64,000 bases of DNA from Gemmatimonas sp. (GCF_027531815.1 NZ_JAPZSK010000010.1:186001-250000), one strand, 5' to 3'. Positions 1 to 9,940 are shown, counted from the first letter of the stretch. A program made the numbers and translations. The notes: generated from the letters alone by a model not told the origin.

Positions 1-164
1 CGCGCCACCTGCACGATCTGGTCGGCGAAGAACCCGATGCGTTCGAAATCGAATCCCACCCCTCGATCTCCGGCAAGCGCTTCACCGGAGATCTTGAGGA
101 GAATGCGCCGAAAGCGCAGTTCGGACCCGCCTTGTGCGAGCGCACCGGTCGCGGATTCGCTCAT
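1..164 (-). CDS. pyrH: UMP kinase, N-terminal part (cut by window edge)
   Basis: The first 54 codons of an UMP kinase, which phosphorylates UMP to UDP in pyrimidine nucleotide synthesis. After a short non-conserved head the protein reads RILLKISGEALAGD, the usual amino-acid-kinase start of PyrH with its phosphate-binding Lys and Gly-Glu. The ATG lies at 164, six bases after the tsf stop codon, so the order rpsB-tsf-pyrH is kept as in many bacteria. The gene continues past base 1, so active-site and regulatory parts cannot be judged. Confidence 0.9.
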   Translation of the reverse strand, partial: MSESATGALAQGGSELRFRRILLKISGEALAGDRGVGFDFERIGFFADQIVQVA

Positions 165-170
165 GGCGCG

Positions 171-1052
171 TTACTCGGCGCCGAGCTGCAAACGCGCGAA
201 GCGGTCCACCGTGATTTCGCCACCCGCCTTCTTGCCATGGTCGGCGACCAGCTGCGCGATGGTGATGGCTGCGTCGCGGACCCACGGCTGCGGCATGAGC
301 GTGACGTCCTTCAGGAACGCCTCCACCTTGCCCGTCGCGATCTTTTCGATCATGGCCTCCGGCTTCCCCGCTTCGCGGGCCTGCCCTTCCGCCACGCGCT
401 GCTCGGCCTCCAGCTTCTCCGCCGGCACACCGCGGCGGTCGACGGCAATGGGCGCAGTCGCCGCGATATGCTCGGCGATGTACTTGACCAGGTCCTTCGT
501 CGCCTCGTGGTTGGCCACCTCCGGGGAGGAGGCGGTCACCTGCACGATCGTGGAGAGCTTGCCGTTGTGATGGCGGTACATGCCCACCTGGCCATTGGCC
601 CCCGCGTCGAAGCGCACCGTGCGCTTCACGTTCACCGCTTCGCCAGTCTTCGCCGCCGCCGCCTTCACGTACTCTTCAACCGACTCCGACGGGCTCCCGG
701 TCATCGGCTCGGCAAGGAACGCCTCGGTGTCGGCCGCCGTGGACTGGATCCGGTGGGCGAGGAGTGTCGTGACGATCTTGCCGAAGTCTTCGTTGCGCGC
801 CACGAAGTCGGTTTCGCACGCGACTTCGATGAGCGCGGCCGACGCGCCGTTGTTGAACACTTCGCCCCCCACGATGCCCTCGCTCGTGGAGCGGTCGGCA
901 CGCTTCTCGGCCTTGGCAATGCCCTTTTTGCGGAGGTACTCGATGGCGGCGTTCATGTCGCCGTTGTTCTCCTCGAGCGCCTTCTTGCAATCCATCATGC
1001 CGGCGCCCGTGCGCTGGCGGAGTTCCGCTACGTCCTTGGCCGTGATCGCCAT
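171..1052 (-). CDS. tsf: Elongation factor Ts
   Basis: Guanine-nucleotide exchange factor for EF-Tu, 293 residues, full length. The N-terminal UBA-like helix bundle holds the signature TGAGMMDCKKAL (about residues 15-26), and the core dimerization domain has the second signature around residues 79-90 (CETDFVARNEDF). The gene lies between rpsB and pyrH. It is separated from rpsB by 165 bases that contain a hairpin (1123-1148), which may lower read-through from rpsB to tsf. The ATG at 1052 fits the family start (MAITAKDVAELR). Confidence 0.97.
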   Translation of the reverse strand: MAITAKDVAELRQRTGAGMMDCKKALEENNGDMNAAIEYLRKKGIAKAEKRADRSTSEGIVGGEVFNNGASAALIEVACETDFVARNEDFGKIVTTLLAHRIQSTAADTEAFLAEPMTGSPSESVEEYVKAAAAKTGEAVNVKRTVRFDAGANGQVGMYRHHNGKLSTIVQVTASSPEVANHEATKDLVKYIAEHIAATAPIAVDRRGVPAEKLEAEQRVAEGQAREAGKPEAMIEKIATGKVEAFLKDVTLMPQPWVRDAAITIAQLVADHGKKAGGEITVDRFARLQLGAE

Positions 1053-1122
1053 CGTCGAGTCCCTGTCTATCGCTGAAGTGTGCGTGGTCGGTACTGGGAA
1101 GGTACTGCTCTGTGCTACAACA

Positions 1123-1148
1123 ACGCCGCCGGGAAGAGCCGGCGGCGT
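1123..1148 (-). terminator. Hairpin between rpsB and tsf
   Basis: A perfect 10-bp stem (1123-1132 with 1139-1148) and a 6-base loop. Read on the minus strand it is followed by a T-rich stretch (TTGTTGTAG). It lies in the rpsB-tsf gap and could act as a partial intrinsic terminator or mRNA 3'-end stabilizer. No long U-tract is present, so full termination is unlikely. Confidence 0.5.
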
Positions 1149-1217
1149 CGCGTTTCAACATCCTCGGCAGCAGCGCGAGTGGCCACCGCCATCGGAAACC
1201 GAGCGGAACGTCGGCGG

Positions 1218-2168
1218 TTACTCGGCGCTGTCGGCGGAACCGGCGTCTTCACCGGCATCACTCTCGCCGGCGGGGGCGTCGCCACCCTTCAGGCGCGCGG
1301 CGATGGCTTCCGGCTTCGCCCGACGGCGGCGCGGGCGTCCACCGCGGTCGTTGTTGCCACTGCGGTCGCCGCCACCACGGTTTTCACCGCCACGCCCTCC
1401 ACGATCGCCACGATCGGCGCGCTCTGCCCCACGGTCGCTGGAGAACGTGTAGGTCTCCTGCTCTTCTTCCGACGGACGGCTCGGCGCCTCGCGACGCGCC
1501 TCGTCGATGGTGTCGGCAATCACCTTGGTGATCAGCTCCACCGACCGAATGGCATCGTCGTTGCCCGCGATGGGTACCGTGATGAGGTCCGGATCGGCGT
1601 TCGTATCGACGATAGCTACGATCGGCACGCCCAGCTTGTTGGCTTCGGAAACGGCGATGCGCTCCTTCTTCGAGTCGATGATGAACAGGAGCCCCGGAAG
1701 GCGGTTCATCGACTTGATGCCGGAGAGGTACTTGGACAGCTTCTCGCGCTGACGCGACATGAGCAGCTGTTCCTTTTTGGTGTAGTTCGCGAGCGAGCCA
1801 TCTTCGCTGCCGGCCTCAAGCTCCTTCAGCTTCTTGACCTGCTTCTTGACCGTCTGGTAGTTGGTGAGCATGCCGCCGAGCCAGCGCTCGGTTACGAACA
1901 TCCCGCCGCAGCGCGCGGCCTCGTCGCGCACGATGGCCGCGAGCTGGCGCTTGGTGCAGACGAACAGCACGTTCTCGCCGCGCAGGACGACCTCGCGGAC
2001 GAGCTTCTGCGCCAGTTCGATCTGGCGGAGCGTCTTCTGCAGGTCGATGATGTGGATGCCGTTGCGCTCGGCGAAAATGAACCGGCGCATCTTCGGGTTC
2101 CAGCGTCGGGTCTGATGCCCGAAGTGGACGCCCGCGGCGAGCAGCTGCTCGAGGGACGGACTGGCCAT
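1218..2168 (-). CDS. rpsB: 30S ribosomal protein S2 with long RG-rich C-terminal tail
   Basis: Ribosomal protein S2, needed for assembly of the small-subunit body and for S1 binding. Residues 1 to about 228 form the standard S2 core (GVHFGHQTRRWNPKM near the start, LPGLLFIIDSKKE and VPIVAIVDTNADP later). About 85 further residues follow: an acidic linker, an Arg/Gly/Asp/Asn-rich part (about 245-280), the basic run RPRRRR, and an acidic end. E. coli S2 is about 241 residues, so this is a clear extension. The start is set at the ATG at 2168 (MASPSLEQLL); an in-frame upstream GTG would add 27 residues with no S2 similarity. Downstream is tsf, and upstream is a strong leader hairpin. Confidence 0.96.
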   Translation of the reverse strand: MASPSLEQLLAAGVHFGHQTRRWNPKMRRFIFAERNGIHIIDLQKTLRQIELAQKLVREVVLRGENVLFVCTKRQLAAIVRDEAARCGGMFVTERWLGGMLTNYQTVKKQVKKLKELEAGSEDGSLANYTKKEQLLMSRQREKLSKYLSGIKSMNRLPGLLFIIDSKKERIAVSEANKLGVPIVAIVDTNADPDLITVPIAGNDDAIRSVELITKVIADTIDEARREAPSRPSEEEQETYTFSSDRGAERADRGDRGGRGGENRGGGDRSGNNDRGGRPRRRRAKPEAIAARLKGGDAPAGESDAGEDAGSADSAE

Positions 2169-2210
2169 GATGAGATACCTGGGTGTTTGGAGTCGTCCGT
2201 GATCGTCACC

Positions 2211-2253
2211 GCCGATGGCGACTGTGCCTGGAGGCACAGCACCCGCCATCGGC
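2211..2253 (-). promoter_or_regulatory. Strong two-part stem-loop in the rpsI-rpsB gap
   Basis: An outer perfect 10-bp stem (2211-2220 with 2244-2253) encloses an inner 7-bp stem (2222-2228 with 2233-2239, loop TGGA). It lies 42 bases upstream of the rpsB start in the mRNA. It may be an S2-responsive leader or a barrier between rpsI and rpsB. The structure is seen directly; the role is inferred from the fact that rpsB leaders bind S2 in some bacteria. Confidence 0.45.
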
Positions 2254-2283
2254 TCGGACCACGTGTGAGATATGCTGGGCAGC

Positions 2284-2308
2284 GCGCCGGGGAGAGCCCC
2301 ACCGGCGC
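2284..2308 (-). terminator. GC-rich hairpin just after the rpsI stop
   Basis: A 7-bp stem (2284-2290 with 2302-2308) lies 8 bases downstream of the rpsI TAA on the minus strand. No U-tract follows. It may protect the 3' end of the rplM-rpsI message or attenuate read-through. Confidence 0.35.
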
Positions 2309-2315
2309 CATCTGC

Positions 2316-2705
2316 TTAGCGCTTCGAGAACTGGAAGCGCTTGCGGGCGCCAGCGCGGCCCGGCTTCTTGCGCTCGACCTCACGCGCATCGCGCGTGAGC
2401 AGCCCGAACTCACGAAGCTTCTTCTTGTTCGTTTCGTCCACCTTCACGAGCGCACGCGCCACCGCGAGGCGCACCGCCCCCGCCTGGCCCGACATGCCGC
2501 CGCCGTCGAGCACGGCCTTCACGTCGTACTTGCCGAGCGAGTCGGTGAGCATGAACGGCTGCTGAATGGCCGACACCAGGGTCGGCCGGGGGAAGTAGTC
2601 ACCCAGCGTACGACCGTTCACTTCCCACTTGCCCGTGCCGGGCGAGAGGTAGAGGCGGCAGACCGCCTCCTTGCGACGGCCAACGGCGTTGATCTGTTCC
2701 GACAT
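2316..2705 (-). CDS. rpsI: 30S ribosomal protein S9
   Basis: Ribosomal protein S9, 129 residues, full length. It shows the family head (NAVGRRKEAVCRLYL), the GGGMSGQAGAVRLAVARAL segment, and the basic tail ending in QFSKR that reaches the decoding-site tRNA. Its ATG shares one base with the stop codon of rplM (TAATG), so the two genes are almost certainly translated from one message, the usual rplM-rpsI pair. Confidence 0.97.
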   Translation of the reverse strand: MSEQINAVGRRKEAVCRLYLSPGTGKWEVNGRTLGDYFPRPTLVSAIQQPFMLTDSLGKYDVKAVLDGGGMSGQAGAVRLAVARALVKVDETNKKKLREFGLLTRDAREVERKKPGRAGARKRFQFSKR

Positions 2706-3154
2706 TACTTGGCCTCGGCAGTGGAGAAGGAAAGCTTGGCCGGGCTCTGCGCAATGTGCGGGTGCTCGGCGCCGGCGAAGACACGCAGCTTGCGACGCAG
2801 CACCTGGCGACCGAGTGCGGTCTTCGGGAGCATGCCGTACACAGCCTTCTCGATCACACGCTCCGGGTGCTTCGCCAGCATCGTGGCGAACGGGGTGTGC
2901 TTCTCGTGGCCCATGTAGCCGGTGTGGCTGAAATAGGTCTTCTGCTCGGCCTTGCGGCCCGTGACCTGCACCTTGGACGCATTGATCACGATGACGAAGT
3001 CACCCGTGTCCATGTGCGGCGTGAACATGGGCTTGTGCTTGCCGCGGATGATCTTCGCGACTTCCGACGCGAGCCGGCCAAGGACCATTCCTTCCGCGTC
3101 GACGATGTACCACCGACGGTCGATATCCTTCGGGGTCGCGCTGTAGGTCTTCAT
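2705..3154 (-). CDS. rplM: 50S ribosomal protein L13
   Basis: Ribosomal protein L13, 149 residues. Diagnostic stretches are [18 protein letters not shown] at the start, [16 protein letters not shown] in the middle and [20 protein letters not shown] near the end. The ATG at 3154 gives the usual N-terminus ([12 protein letters not shown]); a longer frame to 3202 adds 16 unrelated residues. A good promoter sits about 140 bases upstream, which leaves a leader of about 130 nt in which L13 autoregulation could act, as is known in E. coli. Confidence 0.97.
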   Translation of the reverse strand: MKTYSATPKDIDRRWYIVDAEGMVLGRLASEVAKIIRGKHKPMFTPHMDTGDFVIVINASKVQVTGRKAEQKTYFSHTGYMGHEKHTPFATMLAKHPERVIEKAVYGMLPKTALGRQVLRRKLRVFAGAEHPHIAQSPAKLSFSTAEAK

Positions 3155-3464
3155 GCTAACGTGATCCGTGCGTGTTGCGGAGAAGCCGTGGACCGGAGAC
3201 ACATCGCCCGCGGGTCGGCCCCCGACAAAGGGTTTCTAAACAGACGACGGCGCACCTTCCGGCGCCTGTGCCTGAAAACGGGACAGACCCTTAGCTTACA
3301 CAGCTCAGAAGTGCCTGTCAACGTGGAGCTTGTGCCAAACGGCCCAGCCGGCCCCTTGGATGAAGGGCACCCCTTGCCCACCCCCGCGCGCTTCCCCATT
3401 GTGCGCCCGGCAACTGACGGTAGCGATGAGGCTGCCGCCCCCACCCCTCTCCCCGGAGTCGAAC
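3155..3464. other. 310-base divergent intergenic region between rplM and mscL
   Basis: This stretch holds no supported gene. It contains the rplM promoter (3293-3321, minus strand), the rplM leader (about 3155-3286) with a GGCGC/GCGCC-type hairpin near 3253-3270, and the mscL upstream region with a GGAG ribosome-binding site about seven bases before the mscL ATG. Confidence 0.6.
3293..3321 (-). promoter_or_regulatory. Sigma70-type promoter of rplM-rpsI
   Basis: On the minus strand a perfect -35 box TTGACA (3321-3316) is followed after 17 bases by TAAGCT (3298-3293). Predicted transcription start is near 3286, giving a leader of about 130 nt before rplM. Confidence 0.7.
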
Positions 3465-3818
3465 ATGTCGATGGTGTCGGAGTTCAAGGAATTCGCCATG
3501 AAGGGCAGCGTGATGGACCTCGCCATTGGCGTCGTCATCGGCGGCGCGTTCCAGAAAATCGTCGACAGCATGGTCAGCGACATCATCATGCCCGTCGTGG
3601 GGCTGCTCACCGGGGGCATCGACTTCACCAATCGGTTCCTTACCGTGGGTGGGGGCACCTTTACCACCCTCGAGGAGGCCAAGAAGGCCGGGGCGCCCAC
3701 CGTCGCCTACGGCCTGTTCCTCAATCAGGTGCTCACGTTCCTCATTGTGGCATTCACCCTGTTCCTGGTCATCAAGGGCGTGAACCGCATGCGTCGAAAC
3801 GAGCCCGCGAAGGGGTGA
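3465..3818 (+). CDS. mscL: Large-conductance mechanosensitive channel
   Basis: Pentameric inner-membrane channel that opens under strong membrane tension and releases solutes on osmotic downshock. At 117 residues it is a little shorter than E. coli MscL (136). The N-terminal amphipathic helix ([16 protein letters not shown]) leads into TM1 (about 17-48, with [15 protein letters not shown]), then a periplasmic loop, then TM2 (about 80-105), with a short basic cytoplasmic end. The start is the ATG at 3465, preceded by GGAG at good spacing; upstream in-frame ATGs add unrelated Pro-rich sequence. It is one of only four plus-strand genes in the window. Confidence 0.96.
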   Translation: MSMVSEFKEFAMKGSVMDLAIGVVIGGAFQKIVDSMVSDIIMPVVGLLTGGIDFTNRFLTVGGGTFTTLEEAKKAGAPTVAYGLFLNQVLTFLIVAFTLFLVIKGVNRMRRNEPAKG

Positions 3819-3851
3819 GTCGGGCGCCTGGCGCCCGGCGGAAGTAACCGA

Positions 3852-4358
3852 TCAGGGGGCCGCCAGCTCGATGAGCACGGCCCCCTTGTTCACAGCCTCC
3901 CCCGGCGTCACCCGAATCGCCGTGACCACGCCGGCAGACGACGCGCGAAGCTCGTTCTCCATCTTCATGGCCTCGATGACGGCCAGCCCCTGGCCGGCAC
4001 TGACGACATCGCCAACGGACACGGCCACCCGCACGACCAACCCGGGCATGGGGGCCACGAGCGGCGCGGGCCCGCTCGAGACCGCCGCCGCCGCCGTCAG
4101 GTCCTTGATTGCCCGCATGCGCTCGTCCAGCGCCTCGACCTCCAGTCGCGCGCCATCGAGGTCGAGTTGCCACCGACCTCGTTCGCCGCCGCGGCGGGCG
4201 ACCACCCGATGGATCTGTTCTCCGATCCGCACCAATCGGACGGGCGTCCCGGGTATCGCACTGAGCGATACCTCCACACGCTCGGCGTCGATGGTCGCGT
4301 GGCCGCCGTCCAGCTCCACGGTCAGGCGTTCGCCGTTGATGTCCACCAGGTATTTCAT
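3852..4358 (-). CDS. Biotin carboxyl carrier domain protein of an acyl-CoA carboxylase
   Basis: A 168-residue protein whose C-terminal 70 residues form a biotinyl/lipoyl domain with the biotinylation motif EAMKME (Lys132 is the expected biotin site). The N-terminal part (1-90) resembles the beta-rich BT-like region found before the carrier domain in acyl-CoA carboxylase alpha chains. It should carry CO2 from the biotin carboxylase (5752-7290) to the carboxyltransferase (7299-8864). Its ATG overlaps the stop of the upstream methyltransferase (ATGA). Alternative names are AccB or the PccA carrier subunit; the substrate cannot be read from sequence. Confidence 0.88.
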   Translation of the reverse strand: MKYLVDINGERLTVELDGGHATIDAERVEVSLSAIPGTPVRLVRIGEQIHRVVARRGGERGRWQLDLDGARLEVEALDERMRAIKDLTAAAAVSSGPAPLVAPMPGLVVRVAVSVGDVVSAGQGLAVIEAMKMENELRASSAGVVTAIRVTPGEAVNKGAVLIELAAP

Positions 4359-5751
4359 GCGATCTCCCGTCGCAGCACACACACGGTTTCCACGTGGGCC
4401 GTCTGCGGAAACATGTCGAAGCATCGCACCTCCCCCACCTGCCACGAGGGAAGGCGCGCCAGATCCCGGGCCAGGGTGGCCGGATCGCAACTGACGTACA
4501 CGATGCCCTGCACGGCGCGCTGCGCCGGTGCCTCCAACCACAGCGCCACATCGGGATGCAGCCCGCGCCGCGGCGGATTGACCACCACCACCTCCGCTGG
4601 CAGGTCGAGCGTTCCGACGGCCTCTTCCATCAGGTCGCACACCACCCGCGCACTGGCGGCCTGTTCGCCCAGCGCCTCCAATCGCGCCGCCGCGGCACCT
4701 GCCCCTGCCCGATCGGCTTCCACAGCCACGACCGCCACGCCTGCCGCCGCGAGGCGCGCCGAGAGCAGGCCACTGCCGGCGTAGCCGTCAAGGACGCGGC
4801 TTGGCCCGAACGCTTGCACAGCGTCAAAGACGAACTCACGAAGCCGTGCGGCCAAATCGTTGTTCACCTGGGCAAACGCCATCGCCTCTTGTGCCTGCGG
4901 TGCGTATTCGGAGACCGGGCGCGCGGTGGCGGGGATGTCGGCCACTCGATCGGGCGTCCACCAGACCCCGCGTATGCGGTCGTCGGCCTGTTGTACGGCA
5001 TCGGCCCACCGCCGTTCCTCCGGCCAAGCGGTCCCCCCCTCGATCACCACGCTCACCCCTGGGGACGCATCGGCCGCGTCGGGTGCATCGAGACGCAGGT
5101 GTAACCGCAGCATCTCCACCGGGCTGACGCCCCCGCTGGGCAGCGCCACCCCGGGCAACGCCGCCTCGCCTGCCCGCAGGACGGCGCGCACGGCCGTCCA
5201 CACCGCCACGAGCGCGGGATGCGCAATCCGACAGGTCTCGAGCGGGAAGATGCGCGTGGCGTCGTCGTGCGGGTGCAGGCCGCCAACCCAGCTGGTGCCA
5301 CGGCGGCGTAACGTGAGCGACAGTCGACTCCGATACTCCCACGCCGCCCCGTACTCGAGCATTGGCAGGGGCACCGTCCGTCTCCCAATGCGAGCCAGCG
5401 TGTCCTGGACGATATGGCGGCGCGCATTGCGCTGCGCCTCCAGCGACAGGTGCTGCAGCTGGCACCCGCCGCACCGGTCCCGCTCGTAGTGCACGCATTC
5501 CGGCGCGACCCGGTCGGCCGACGGGGTCAGCACCTGCAACACGCGGCCCCGCCCGTGGCGCGCGTGGGTCACATACGCCACCTGCACCACATCGCCCGGC
5601 GCCGTGCGCGGCACGAAGACAGCCAACCCCTCGGTCCGCCCAACACCATCTCCTCCGGCCGCGATACGGTCGATGGTAACGACCTGCACCGACTCCGGAA
5701 GACGCGTCGGGCGGTGTCCGGTGCCCGCTCGCCCGCGGGGGGAACGACGAT

Positions 5752-5755
<4 letters not shown>
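4355..5755 (-). CDS. 23S rRNA (uracil-5-)-methyltransferase family protein (RlmD/TrmA-like)
   Basis: About 466 residues. An N-terminal TRAM domain (about 22-78) is followed by four cysteines (Cys87, Cys95, Cys98, Cys175) spaced as for the [4Fe-4S] cluster of RlmD/RumA, and then by a SAM-binding fold with VLDGYAGSGLLSARL. Near the end NPPRRGL and the catalytic YVSCDPATLARDL complete the class. The family makes 5-methyluridine in 23S rRNA or tRNA using SAM. The start is probably the GTG at 5755, which overlaps the accC stop (GTGA). The gene sits inside the carboxylase operon, which is unusual. RlmD, RlmC or TrmA specificity cannot be separated here. Confidence 0.88.
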
Positions 5756-7290
<1,535 letters not shown>

Positions 7291-7298
7291 CGCGCGGC

Positions 7299-8864
7299 TC
7301 ACAGCGGCAGGTTTCCGTGCTTCTTCGGCGGGTTCCGATCACGCTTGCCACGCAAGGTGGCGAGCGCCTCGATGAGGCGCGGACGGGTCTCCCGTGGATC
7401 GATCACATCGTCGACATAGCCACGTGCCGCGGCGATGTAGGGATTGGCGAACTTCTCCGTGTACTCGGCCACGCGGGCGTCCAGAGCGGCCTGCGGATCG
7501 GCCGCGTCCGCAATCTCCTTGCGATAGAGGATCTCCACGGCCCCCTTCGGTCCCATCACGGCAATCTCCGCCGTGGGCCATGCCACGTTGTAGTCACCGC
7601 GAATGTGCTTCGAACTCATCACGTCGTACGCGCCGCCGTAGGCCTTGCGCGTAATGACCGTGAGCTTCGGCACCGTCGCCTCACAGTAGGCATACAGCAA
7701 CTTGGCACCATGCTTGATGATGCCACCGTGCTCCTGGGCCACACCGGGAAGGAACCCCGGGACATCCTCGAAGGTGACGAGCGGGATGTTGAAGCAATCG
7801 CAGAAGCGCACGAAACGCGCGGCCTTGAGCGAGGCGTTGATGTCCAGCACGCCGGCCAGCACGGCCGGCTGATTCGCGACAATGCCCACGCTGTGACCGC
7901 CGAGGTGTGCAAAGCCCACCAGTATGTTGGCGGCATAGTCCGGCTGCACTTCGTAGAAGTGCCCGTCGTCGACAATGCGGGTGATGACCTCGCGCATGTC
8001 GTACGGCTTGTTCGGATTGTCGGGCACCACGTCCAGCAGCGACGCCTCGCGTCGGTCACTGGGATCCCGGCCGGCACCGCGCGGCGGATCGTCCACGTTG
8101 TTGCTGGGCACGTAGCGGAAGAGCTCCCGGATATGCTGCAGGCAGGCCAGCTCCGAATCGCAGGCGAAGTGCGCTACGCCGCTGGTGCCGGCATGCGTGT
8201 CGGCCCCGCCCAGCTGCTCCATGGTCACGTCCTCGTGCGTGACCGTCTTCACCACGTTCGGCCCCGTAACGAACATGTAGCTCGTACCCTTCACCATGTA
8301 GATGAAGTCGGTAATGGCGGGTGAATACACCGCCCCACCGGCGCACGGACCAAGAATGGCGGAAATCTGCGGAATGACGCCCGAGGCCAGGGTGTTCTTG
8401 AGGAAGATGTCCGCGTAGCCGCCGAGTGACACCACCCCCTCCTGGATGCGCGCGCCCCCGGAGTCGTTGAGGCCGATCACGGGTGCGCCGTTTCGCAGGG
8501 CGAGATCCATGACCTTGCAGATCTTGGCCGCGTGCGCTTCCGAGAGCGACCCCCCGAAGACGGTGAAGTCCTGGGAGAAGACGTACACCAGTCGCCCCTC
8601 GATACGCCCGTGGCCGGTCACCACGCCATCGCCGTAGATGGGTGACTCGCCCTCGCCGAGCGTCCGCGAGGTCACGAACCGATCGAGTTCCACGAAGGAG
8701 CCGTCGTCGAGGAGCACGTCGAGACGCTCGCGTGCCGAGAGCTTGCCCTTGGCGTGCTGCTGCGCGATGCGTGCGGCACCGCCGCCGAGTTCCGAAGCCT
8801 CGCGCGCGAGCGCGAGGCGCTCAAGCCTGTCGCGCATAGCCGATGGGGGAGTGGAGTGGGTCAT
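7299..8864 (-). CDS. Acyl-CoA carboxylase carboxyltransferase (PccB-like)
   Basis: A 521-residue carboxyltransferase with fused alpha/beta crotonase-like halves, as in propionyl-CoA carboxylase beta chains. Key stretches are [18 protein letters not shown] at the N-terminus, the oxyanion motif [36 protein letters not shown], and in the second half [20 protein letters not shown] and [11 protein letters not shown]. It transfers CO2 from biotin to an acyl-CoA, most likely propionyl-CoA or acetyl-CoA. It is the first gene of a four-gene run with accC, the RNA methyltransferase and BCCP. The ATG at 8864 lacks an obvious ribosome-binding site; the ATG at 8837 is an alternative. Confidence 0.92.
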   Translation of the reverse strand: MTHSTPPSAMRDRLERLALAREASELGGGAARIAQQHAKGKLSARERLDVLLDDGSFVELDRFVTSRTLGEGESPIYGDGVVTGHGRIEGRLVYVFSQDFTVFGGSLSEAHAAKICKVMDLALRNGAPVIGLNDSGGARIQEGVVSLGGYADIFLKNTLASGVIPQISAILGPCAGGAVYSPAITDFIYMVKGTSYMFVTGPNVVKTVTHEDVTMEQLGGADTHAGTSGVAHFACDSELACLQHIRELFRYVPSNNVDDPPRGAGRDPSDRREASLLDVVPDNPNKPYDMREVITRIVDDGHFYEVQPDYAANILVGFAHLGGHSVGIVANQPAVLAGVLDINASLKAARFVRFCDCFNIPLVTFEDVPGFLPGVAQEHGGIIKHGAKLLYAYCEATVPKLTVITRKAYGGAYDVMSSKHIRGDYNVAWPTAEIAVMGPKGAVEILYRKEIADAADPQAALDARVAEYTEKFANPYIAAARGYVDDVIDPRETRPRLIEALATLRGKRDRNPPKKHGNLPL

Positions 8865-8898
8865 GCCGCGGGAAGCTAGCGCGCGCCACGCGAAAAAC

Positions 8899-8929
8899 GA
8901 GGAGCCGGTCCAATTCCGACCGGCTCCTC
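8899..8929 (-). terminator. Intrinsic terminator with T-tract
   Basis: A perfect 12-bp stem (8899-8910 with 8918-8929) with a 7-base loop. On the minus strand one G separates it from TTTTT (8897-8893). It ends only about 30 bases before the pccB start, so it either terminates transcription from the decayed gene upstream or acts as an attenuator in the pccB leader. Confidence 0.7.
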
Positions 8930-8989
8930 CTGCCTACATGGAGGAAGCTGCCAGTCGGGAGGGCGCCGGCCGCGCCCCGACCCTCCCCT

Positions 8990-9100
8990 TTACGGCTTGT
9001 TGATGCTCGTGAGGGTCACCTTCGCCGACGTGCCGTTGACCTACGCCGGATTGAAGTCGAGGCGGGTGACGACCTGCTTCGCTGCCTCGCCAAGCGCCAT
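8990..9100 (-). pseudogene. Decayed gene remnant, possibly the C-terminus of a TonB-like protein
   Basis: Read on the minus strand, 37 codons from the ATG at 9100 to the TAA at 8990 give a protein-like sequence interrupted by a single in-frame TAG at codon 20: VVTRLDFNPA, stop, VNGTSAKVTLTSINKP. If TAG were TAC, the stretch F-x-PA-Y-VNG followed by a strand-like end would resemble the C-terminal domain of TonB family proteins. It is followed by the hairpins at 8957-8987 and 8899-8929, as expected for the end of a former transcription unit. No further coding similarity was seen upstream. The TonB assignment is a guess from pattern. Confidence 0.4.
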
Positions 9101-9300
9101 CTGTGTAGCGATCCGCCGGGGCCTTCGGTGACTGAAGCGTTCCACCGGCCGACGAGCTACATTCCCGCCGCCCGACATGCTGGTCGCCGCGCGCCGACCG
9201 GTTGCTCCTGTCGGCCGGGTTCGCTGGAACGTGCCTTGCGAGGGGGTGCGTGCGTCCTTGTACCGACGTGATCACCGCTTTCCCACCCTGAGTCCTTCCC

Positions 9301-9840
9301 ATGTCCGACTCTCCCGACCTTCACGACGACGCCCCGGCACGTCGCACCCTCTTTCTTGCGGCGTGGCTCCTCATGCTGGTGCCGTTCGTTCAGGCCGCGT
9401 CGCAGATCTGGCCCCTTCAGCTCGGCAATATCCAGTGGCGCTTTGGCGCCGCCAACGCCTTGTCGAGCGTGCTGCTGCTCCCGTTCCTCGGGCTCAGCCT
9501 GCTCCTGGTGCTCGCCCGGTCGCTTGAACGGCGGGGGCTCGCGCGTCTGGTCGGGTCGCTTGCGGCCCTCTTTTCCCTCGGCATTGCGGGCTCGGTCGTC
9601 CTGTTCGTCCTCGACGCGCAGGAACTCAAGAGCATCGTGAGCTCGCAGATGGCTGGCCAATTCATGACGACGACGGCCCGCGTCGCTCTCGTGAGCGTGC
9701 TTTTCGTCTTTGGCTTTCTGTTGCTGGCTGTATTCGGCTTCGCCTCGCTCGGGCACCAGCGAAGGGATGTGGCGAGGAAGGCACGACGAGCAGACGCGGA
9801 AGCGCCAGACAGCGATTCGCCGCTCATTGTGGGTCGCTGA
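9301..9840 (+). CDS. Small integral membrane protein of unknown function (4 TM)
   Basis: A 179-residue protein with four strongly hydrophobic segments (about 17-34, 49-71, 82-104 and 125-148) and a charged C-terminal tail rich in Arg, Ala, Asp and Ser. The short hydrophilic head (SDSPDLHDDAPARR) and basic linkers suggest both ends lie in the cytoplasm. No catalytic motif is visible and the family was not recognised. It stands alone on the plus strand between the carboxylase operon and rpsA. No strong ribosome-binding site precedes the ATG, so the exact start is uncertain. Confidence 0.75.
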   Translation: MSDSPDLHDDAPARRTLFLAAWLLMLVPFVQAASQIWPLQLGNIQWRFGAANALSSVLLLPFLGLSLLLVLARSLERRGLARLVGSLAALFSLGIAGSVVLFVLDAQELKSIVSSQMAGQFMTTTARVALVSVLFVFGFLLLAVFGFASLGHQRRDVARKARRADAEAPDSDSPLIVGR

Positions 9841-9898
9841 CACCGCTCCGCTTACGGTCGTTTCACTGTGGGAACACTTCGTTTCGACGCACGGCATT

Positions 9899-9940
9899 GG
9901 GGCGTGAACGCTGCAACCCCCCTGGAGGAATTCACGCCCC
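9899..9940 (+). repeat. 10-bp inverted repeat enclosing a GGAGGA motif
   Basis: GGGGCGTGAA (9899-9908) is repeated as its exact complement TTCACGCCCC (9931-9940) around a 22-base loop that holds GGAGGA. It may end transcription of the 9301-9840 gene, but no T-tract follows. Confidence 0.4.

Larger units (their letters stand above)
8865..9300. other. 436-base stretch without an intact gene
   Basis: Between pccB and the 4-TM gene there is no intact gene. The stretch holds a terminator hairpin (8899-8929), a second GC stem (8957-8963 with 8981-8987), a decayed coding remnant (8990-9100) on the minus strand, and 200 bases upstream of the 9301 gene with no clear motif. Open frames across it are short and share no recognisable family. 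Confidence 0.6.

Noticed and set aside
1080-2918. Long plus-strand frames opposite rpsB, rpsI and rplM
   Set aside because: Antisense shadows caused by high GC; protein content is Arg/Ala/Gly-rich without family signatures, while the minus-strand products are clear.
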